Shown here: one piece after another, positions 15,053-19,095 of the stretch
Layout of the letters: every line of letters starts with the position of its first letter
Numbering within the stretch: the first letter of the stretch is position 1
From: CAZBWP01 sp964630265
Lineage (GTDB): Bacteria; Pseudomonadota; Alphaproteobacteria; Rhodospirillales; Defluviicoccaceae
DNA length: 19,095 bases
Direction: 5' to 3'
Assembly: GCA_964630265.1 (NCBI GenBank)
Contig: CAZVRW010000064.1
Location: forward strand, 1 to 19,095
Notes under the pieces: model-generated
The model's database searches: none
What the model was told of the DNA's origin: nothing
The model's input: only the letters and a program-made list of their open reading frames with translations
Made by a program: the position numbers and the translations under genes

Positions 15053-15081
15053 CCATAGGAATGGCGGCGCATGTCGGTCAA
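15053..15081 (-). promoter_or_regulatory. Promoter of the polyprenyl synthase gene
   Basis: On the minus strand CTTGACC (-35 hexamer TTGACC, 15076-15081), 17 bases and CTATGG (15053-15058) match the alphaproteobacterial sigma-70 form. Transcription would begin near 15046, giving a leader of about 11 bases to the ATG at 15035. The -10 contains the alternative ATG at 15056, which is an argument against that start. Confidence 0.6.
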
Positions 15082-15147
15082 GCCCGCTGCGGCTCACCCC
15101 GCCGCGGGTCATCATGCGACCGGCGCCGAGTGTCACGGACGATACCG

Positions 15148-15366
15148 ATGATCGAATTGCTCCGCACCCAGGATCCTGTCCTTCTCGGCTGGCTGGAGAG
15201 CCGCCTCGACGAGGCCGGCATTGCCGCCGTCGTCTTCGATGCCCACACCAGCAGCCTCTACGGCGGCGCCCTCGACGCGATCACCCGGCGCGTCATGGTC
15301 GATGAGGCGGACATCGCCCGTGCCCGACTGATATTGGCGGAAGCGGAGCGACTCGCAAATGGCTGA
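15148..15366 (+). CDS. DUF2007 family small protein
   Basis: This is a 72-residue cytoplasmic protein, MIELLRTQDPVLLGWLE at the N-terminus, then EAGIAAVVFDAHTSSLYGGALDAI (given by position 27-50) and the ending RRVMVDEADIARARLILAEAE. The order is strand, helix, strand, then D-x-x-x-A-x-x-I/L helix, as in DUF2007 proteins, sometimes described as putative signal-transducing proteins and resembling the PII/ferredoxin-like fold. Function is unknown. It overlaps the methyltransferase gene by eight bases and is likely the first gene of a four- or five-gene unit. No ribosome site stronger than ACGGACG was seen. Confidence 0.85.
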   Translation: MIELLRTQDPVLLGWLESRLDEAGIAAVVFDAHTSSLYGGALDAITRRVMVDEADIARARLILAEAERLANG

Positions 15367-16117
15367 TGGCGGCGGGACGGACGACCGGCTGCTGGGTGGG
15401 CGGGTCCGCTTGCAGCAGCCGGCGCGGGGACTGCGCACCGCCATCGATGCGGTGCTGCTGGCCGCGACGGTGCCGGCCCGCGGGGGTGAATGCGTGCTCG
15501 ACGTCGGCACCGGCGTCGGGCCGGCGGCGCTCTGCCTCGCGCGGCGGCTCGACGCCGTCGACGTCACCGGCTTGGAAGTCGACGCGGCCGCCGCCGACCT
15601 CGCCCGCACCAACATCCTCGGCAATGAACTCGCCGCCCGGGTGCGGATCGTCACGGGCGACCTGCTCGCCCCGCCGGCGTTTCTGGTCGACGGTGGGTTC
15701 CATCACGTGATGGCCAATCCGCCGCACCTGACAGCCGAGCGCGCCCGGCTGTCACCGCACCCGGGCCGGGCCCGCGCCAGCGTCGAAGGCGCGGCAAATC
15801 TTGACGCCTGGGTGGCGTTCGCGACGCGCATGGCCCGTCCGCGCGGCACGATCACGCTGATCCACCGCGCCGACCGCCTGAACGAGGTGCTCGCGGCTCT
15901 CGCCCGCCAGTGCGGCGATCTTCGCATTTTCCCCCTGTGGCCGGGCGCGGACGGACGTCCGGCCAAGCGCGTCATCGTCTCCGGCCGCCGGGGCAGTCGG
16001 GGGCCGCTCCGGCTGCTGCCGGGGCTGGTGCTGCACGACGCGGCGGGCGGCTACACACGCGACGCCGAGGCGGTACTGCGAGGCGCGGGCGCGCTGCCGT
16101 TGTACGACGCGCCTTGA
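15359..16117 (+). CDS. TrmN6-like methyltransferase (tRNA1(Val) A37 N6-methyltransferase family)
   Basis: This is a 252-residue class I SAM methyltransferase. RLQQPARGLRTAIDAVLLAA (residues 17-36) is the family's N-terminal signature, in which the usual form reads Gln-Pro..G.R...D..LLA. Motif I is VLDVGTGVG (46-54), LEVD (72-75) the ribose-binding acidic residue, and ILGN (86-89) precedes GDLLAP (100-105). The catalytic motif IV of N6-adenine enzymes, NPPY, is NPPH here (120-123). The end of the protein, AVLRG, is as in relatives. It probably modifies tRNA or another nucleic acid, by family. It overlaps the DUF2007 gene and shares its unit. Confidence 0.85.
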   Translation: MADGGGTDDRLLGGRVRLQQPARGLRTAIDAVLLAATVPARGGECVLDVGTGVGPAALCLARRLDAVDVTGLEVDAAAADLARTNILGNELAARVRIVTGDLLAPPAFLVDGGFHHVMANPPHLTAERARLSPHPGRARASVEGAANLDAWVAFATRMARPRGTITLIHRADRLNEVLAALARQCGDLRIFPLWPGADGRPAKRVIVSGRRGSRGPLRLLPGLVLHDAAGGYTRDAEAVLRGAGALPLYDAP

Positions 16118-16169
16118 CGTGGCGGCCGCGCGGCCCGACATGGCGTCGGCGAGGGTGATCGGAGACATT

Positions 16170-17030
16170 ATGGGATTTTCAGGACTGATCGGCCGGATCA
16201 GTGGTGGCCGGTGGGGCGTTCGGCCGCCGCTGGTCACCGTTGTCCGATTGACCGGGGTGATCGGCAGCATCGGCCCGCTCCGCCGCGGCCTCACCCTCGC
16301 CAGCCTCGCCGCGACCCTGGAGCGCGCATTCGGCGCGCACGGCGTCAAGGCGGTGGCGCTCGCCATCAACTCGCCGGGCGGCTCGGCCGTGCAGTCGGCC
16401 TTGATCGCCCGCCGCATCCGCGCGTTGGCGGACGAGAAATCGCTGCCGGTGTTCGCCTTCGCCGAGGATGTGGCAGCCTCCGGCGGCTATTGGCTCGCTA
16501 CCGCCGCCGACGAAATCTTTGCCGACGAAAGCTCGGTGGTGGGCTCGATCGGCGTGCTCGCCGGCGGCTTCGGCTTTCCCGAAGCACTACAGCGGCTAGG
16601 TGTCGAACGCCGGCTGCGCACTGCCGGCGAGCACAAGGCCTCGCTCGATCCCTTCCAGCCGGAGAAGCCGGAACACGTCGCCCACCTGCAGACCTTCCTC
16701 GACGATGTGCACGAGAGCTTCCGCGCGCAGGTGCGCGGCCGCCGCGGCGATCGCCTGAAGGCTCCGGAGCACGAGATCTTCTCCGGCCGCTGGTGGAGCG
16801 GACGAACGGCGTTGGCGCTGGGGCTGATCGACGGCATTGGCGACCTGCGAACGGTGCTCCGCGCCCGCTACGGCGATGACGTGCAGCTTCGCCTGGTCGC
16901 CGAGCGGAAGCCTTGGTGGCGGCGCCGGCTCACTCTCGGCGCGACCGCCGGACCGGCGCTCGACCATCTGCCCGACGCCGCCATCGCCGCGATGGAAGAA
17001 CGGCTAATCTGGAGCCGTTACGGGCTGTAG
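16170..17030 (+). CDS. S49 family serine peptidase, SohB/SppA-like
   Basis: The 286-residue product is a single-domain signal-peptide-peptidase-like S49 protease. The crotonase-fold core begins VVRLTGVIG (24-32), with LAINSPGGSAVQSALIARRIR (residues 64-84) the conserved oxyanion region. The nucleophile is S104 in AASGGYWLA. VVGSIGVLAGGFGFPEAL (123-140) follows. The catalytic lysine is K156 in GEHKASLDPF. The Ser/Lys pair is intact. No clear signal peptide or membrane helix is seen, so it is probably cytoplasmic or peripherally bound. ATG at 16170 follows GGAGA at a good distance and is preferred over the GTG at 16119, which would start two bases after the previous stop. Confidence 0.92.
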   Translation: MGFSGLIGRISGGRWGVRPPLVTVVRLTGVIGSIGPLRRGLTLASLAATLERAFGAHGVKAVALAINSPGGSAVQSALIARRIRALADEKSLPVFAFAEDVAASGGYWLATAADEIFADESSVVGSIGVLAGGFGFPEALQRLGVERRLRTAGEHKASLDPFQPEKPEHVAHLQTFLDDVHESFRAQVRGRRGDRLKAPEHEIFSGRWWSGRTALALGLIDGIGDLRTVLRARYGDDVQLRLVAERKPWWRRRLTLGATAGPALDHLPDAAIAAMEERLIWSRYGL

Positions 17031-17082
17031 CCATGCCGGACCACGGCTTGACCGAGCCGGAAGACGCCCCCTACAACGGAGC

Positions 17083-17340
17083 ATGTTCGGTTTCAGCCTC
17101 ACCAAGCTGCTGTTCACGATCCTCGCCGTTGTCATCGTCTGGCAGGGCTTCAAGCTCTATCAGCGGCGCGAGGCGGCGCGCCTAGCCGAGAAACGGCGCC
17201 AATCGGTCGATCACGGCGGGGCCGCCCGCCCGCCCGCTGAAGGCATCGAGGAGACGCGGCCGTGCCCCGTGTGCGGAGCCTACGTTCCGTTGCGGGGCGC
17301 GACGCCCTGCGGTCGCACCGACTGCCCCTATCCCGGCTGA
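17083..17340 (+). CDS. Small membrane protein with C-terminal four-cysteine motif
   Basis: The 85-residue product has an N-terminal transmembrane segment (about 7-25, TKLLFTILAVVIVWQGFKL), a basic helical linker (RREAARLAEKRRQ, 28-40), a flexible part, and a small cysteine cluster CPVCGAYVPLRGATPCGRTDC. The cysteines are C61, C64, C76 and C81, spaced C-x2-C-x11-C-x4-C, which suits a zinc ribbon or a similar metal site in the cytoplasm. It resembles short CxxC membrane proteins of the PP0621 kind, but I do not recognise the family with certainty. It lies 52 bases after the peptidase gene and before glyQ. Function is unknown. Confidence 0.8.
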   Translation: MFGFSLTKLLFTILAVVIVWQGFKLYQRREAARLAEKRRQSVDHGGAARPPAEGIEETRPCPVCGAYVPLRGATPCGRTDCPYPG

Positions 17341-17350
17341 GCCGCCGTTC

Positions 17351-17379
17351 TTGACCGCGCGCGCAGTCGGGACGTAAGG
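17351..17379 (+). promoter_or_regulatory. Promoter of glyQS
   Basis: CTTGACC (-35 hexamer TTGACC, 17351-17356), 17 bases and GTAAGG (17374-17379) fit the alphaproteobacterial sigma-70 pattern. Transcription would start near 17386, giving a leader of about 80 bases to the glyQ ATG. It suggests glyQS has its own transcription start, separate from the peptidase unit. Confidence 0.5.
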
Positions 17380-17466
17380 TTCGGGTTCCGCCGACCGCCG
17401 CCGTGCGCCGGCTTGAACCCCGGTCCAGCCGATCTCAATCCTTGCGGCCCTGCTCAGCCAGTCCCG

Positions 17467-18336
17467 ATGACCCCATCCGCGCCGACGTTCCAGTCGCTGA
17501 TCCTTTCGCTGCAGGCGTTCTGGGCCGAGCGCGGCTGCGTCGTGCTGCAACCGTTCGACATGGAAGTGGGCGCCGGCACCTTCCATCCGGCGACGACGCT
17601 CCGGGCGCTCGGGCCCGAGCCGTGGCGCACCGCCTACGTGCAGCCGTCGCGCCGGCCGACCGATGGCCGCTACGGCGAAAACCCGAACCGGCTGCAACAC
17701 TATTACCAGTTCCAGGTGCTGCTGAAGCCCTCGCCGACGGACTCCCAGAACCTCTACCTCCAGAGCCTTTATCACCTGGGCATCGATCCGGCGGTGCACG
17801 ACATCCGCTTCGTCGAGGACGACTGGGAGAGCCCGACGCTGGGCGCCTGGGGCCTCGGCTGGGAGGTCTGGTGCGACGGCATGGAGGTGACGCAGTTCAC
17901 CTATTTCCAGCAGGTCGGTGGCATCGAATGCGACCCGGTGTCGGTGGAGTTGACCTACGGGCTGGAGCGGTTAGCCATGTATATCCAGGGCGTCGAGAAC
18001 GTCTACGACCTGGACTGGAACGGCGCCGGCACGACCTATGGCGAGGTGTTCCTGCAGAACGAGCGGGAGGGCTCGACCTACAACTTCGAGGTCGCCGATC
18101 CCGAGGCGCTGTTCCGCCACTTCGCCGACGCCGAGGCCGAGTGCGCCCGCTGCCTTGAGGCCGGGCTGGCGCTGCCGGCCTACGAGCAGTGCATCAAGGC
18201 GAGCCACCGTTTCAACCTGCTCGATGCCCGCGGCGTCATCGGCGTCACCGAGCGCGCCGCCTACATCGGCCGGGTGCGGGCGTTGGCGCGCGCCTGCTGC
18301 GAGGCGTGGCTGAAGAGCCGCGGGCACGGAACCTGA
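17467..18336 (+). CDS. glyQ: Glycyl-tRNA synthetase alpha subunit
   Basis: The 289-residue product is the catalytic subunit of the bacterial alpha2beta2 glycyl-tRNA synthetase, near the usual length of about 300. It begins TFQSLILSLQAFWAERGC with VVLQPFDMEVGAGTFHPATTLRALGPEPW (given as 27-54). YVQPSRRPTDGRYGENPNR is the class II motif 2-like ATP and glycine binding region. WEVWCDGMEVTQFTYFQQ follows, and ELTYGLERLAMYIQGV is motif 3. All expected blocks are present. A TTG at 17413 would add 18 residues of non-conserved sequence. Its stop is four bases before the glyS GTG. Confidence 0.97.
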   Translation: MTPSAPTFQSLILSLQAFWAERGCVVLQPFDMEVGAGTFHPATTLRALGPEPWRTAYVQPSRRPTDGRYGENPNRLQHYYQFQVLLKPSPTDSQNLYLQSLYHLGIDPAVHDIRFVEDDWESPTLGAWGLGWEVWCDGMEVTQFTYFQQVGGIECDPVSVELTYGLERLAMYIQGVENVYDLDWNGAGTTYGEVFLQNEREGSTYNFEVADPEALFRHFADAEAECARCLEAGLALPAYEQCIKASHRFNLLDARGVIGVTERAAYIGRVRALARACCEAWLKSRGHGT

Positions 18337-18339
18337 GCC

Positions 18340-19095
18340 GTGCCGGAACTGCTGCTCGAATTGTTCAGTGAAGAGATCCCGGCGCGTATGCAGGCGCAGG
18401 CGGCTGAAGACCTGCGCCGGCTGCTGCTGGAATCCCTCGCTCAAGCACAGCTTCCGGTCGAGTCGGCGGTCGCCCACGTGACGCCGCGCCGCCTGGTGGT
18501 CGCCGTCGCTGGTCTGCCGCAACGCCAAGCCGACGTGCGTGAGGAGCGACGCGGCCCCCGTGCCGACGCGCCCGAGAAGGCGATCGACGGCTTTCTCCGG
18601 GCCAACGGCCTCACCCGCGCGCAGATCGCGCCGCGTGAGACACCGAAAGGCACGTTCTTCTTCGGTGTCGTCGAACAACGCGGCCGGGCGACGGCAGACG
18701 TGCTGGCGGAAATCCTGCCGGCGGCGATCCTGCGGCTGCCGTGGCCGAAGTCCATGCGCTGGGCCGCCGATGCGCTGCGTTGGGTGCGACCGCTGCAGGG
18801 CGTCCTATGCCTCTTTGACGGTCGCGTCGTTCCCTTCGCCGTCGGTCCGGTGACGGCCGGACGCACCACCCGGGGCCATCGCTTCCTGGCGCCGGAGCCG
18901 GTCGAGGTGTCCGGCTTCGCCGACTACTGCGACCGCATGGCCGCGGGGCGCGTCGTCCTGGATCGCGAGGAGCGCAAGCGGCGCATCGTCGCCGCGGCGG
19001 ACGCGCTGGCCGTGGCGGAAGCGATGCGCGTGCGCGCCGACCCGGGGCTGCTTGAAGAGGTCGCCGGCTTGGTCGAATGGCCGGTGGTGCGGCTC
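18340..19095 (+). CDS. glyS: Glycyl-tRNA synthetase beta subunit, 3' end beyond window
   Basis: The first 252 codons of glyS are visible without a stop, and the rest lies off the window. The GTG start (18340-18342) follows the glyQ stop by three bases. The N-terminus ELLLELFSEEIPARMQ is the family signature, followed by HVTPRRLVVAVAGLP, KGTFFFGVVEQRG, LPWPKSMRW, GRTTRGHRFL and LLEEVAGLVEWPVV. The beta subunit binds tRNA-Gly and includes HD-like and anticodon-binding regions farther on, outside the visible part. Full-length proteins are about 690 residues. Confidence 0.95.
   Translation, partial: MPELLLELFSEEIPARMQAQAAEDLRRLLLESLAQAQLPVESAVAHVTPRRLVVAVAGLPQRQADVREERRGPRADAPEKAIDGFLRANGLTRAQIAPRETPKGTFFFGVVEQRGRATADVLAEILPAAILRLPWPKSMRWAADALRWVRPLQGVLCLFDGRVVPFAVGPVTAGRTTRGHRFLAPEPVEVSGFADYCDRMAAGRVVLDREERKRRIVAAADALAVAEAMRVRADPGLLEEVAGLVEWPVVRL

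Overview
The window looks like chromosomal DNA of a high-GC alphaproteobacterium, most likely of the Rhodospirillales type. This rests on the very GC-rich codon use, the conserved tpiA-secG-pyrG-kdsA-eno-ftsB order, the block polyprenyl synthase / DUF2007 / methyltransferase / S49 peptidase / small CxxC protein / glyQ-glyS, and promoters of the alphaproteobacterial form CTTGAC-N17-CTATxx. No insertion sequence, phage gene, integrase or CRISPR array was seen.

Layout. (1) 1-974: the 5' part of an elongator tRNA-Met on the minus strand with its own promoter, then a plus-strand SAM methyltransferase. (2) 1100-7407: an accessory module of the kind normally linked to exosortase A (XrtA/PEP-CTERM) loci, arranged as two divergent transcription units. 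The minus unit runs AMP-forming acyl ligase, PLP-dependent decarboxylase, GNAT acyltransferase and a DUF4342 membrane protein. The plus unit runs acyl carrier protein, hydrolase 2 and hydrolase 1. They share a 250-base control region with alternating AATGTG/CACATT half-sites. No exosortase, PEP-CTERM substrate or polysaccharide gene is visible. (3) 7353-13539, minus strand: housekeeping genes tpiA, secG, pyrG, kdsA, eno, ftsB and an ABM-fold monooxygenase (listed in order of transcription). (4) 13838-13914: tRNA-Pro(CGG), minus strand. (5) 13980-15035: a long-chain polyprenyl diphosphate synthase, minus strand. (6) 15148-19095, plus strand: DUF2007 protein, TrmN6-like methyltransferase, SohB/SppA-like S49 peptidase, a small membrane CxxC protein, then glyQ and the start of glyS, which runs off the window.

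How the genes work together. The housekeeping part combines lower glycolysis (tpiA, eno), CTP and Kdo synthesis (pyrG, kdsA), protein export (secG), division (ftsB), isoprenoid quinone side chains and glycine tRNA charging. The module at 1482-7407 has the parts needed to activate an acyl group, hold it on a carrier protein, make or modify an amine from an amino acid, and join the two, with two hydrolase-fold proteins of unusual active-site sequence. The product is unknown. The presence of this module without exosortase genes nearby is the main point of interest.
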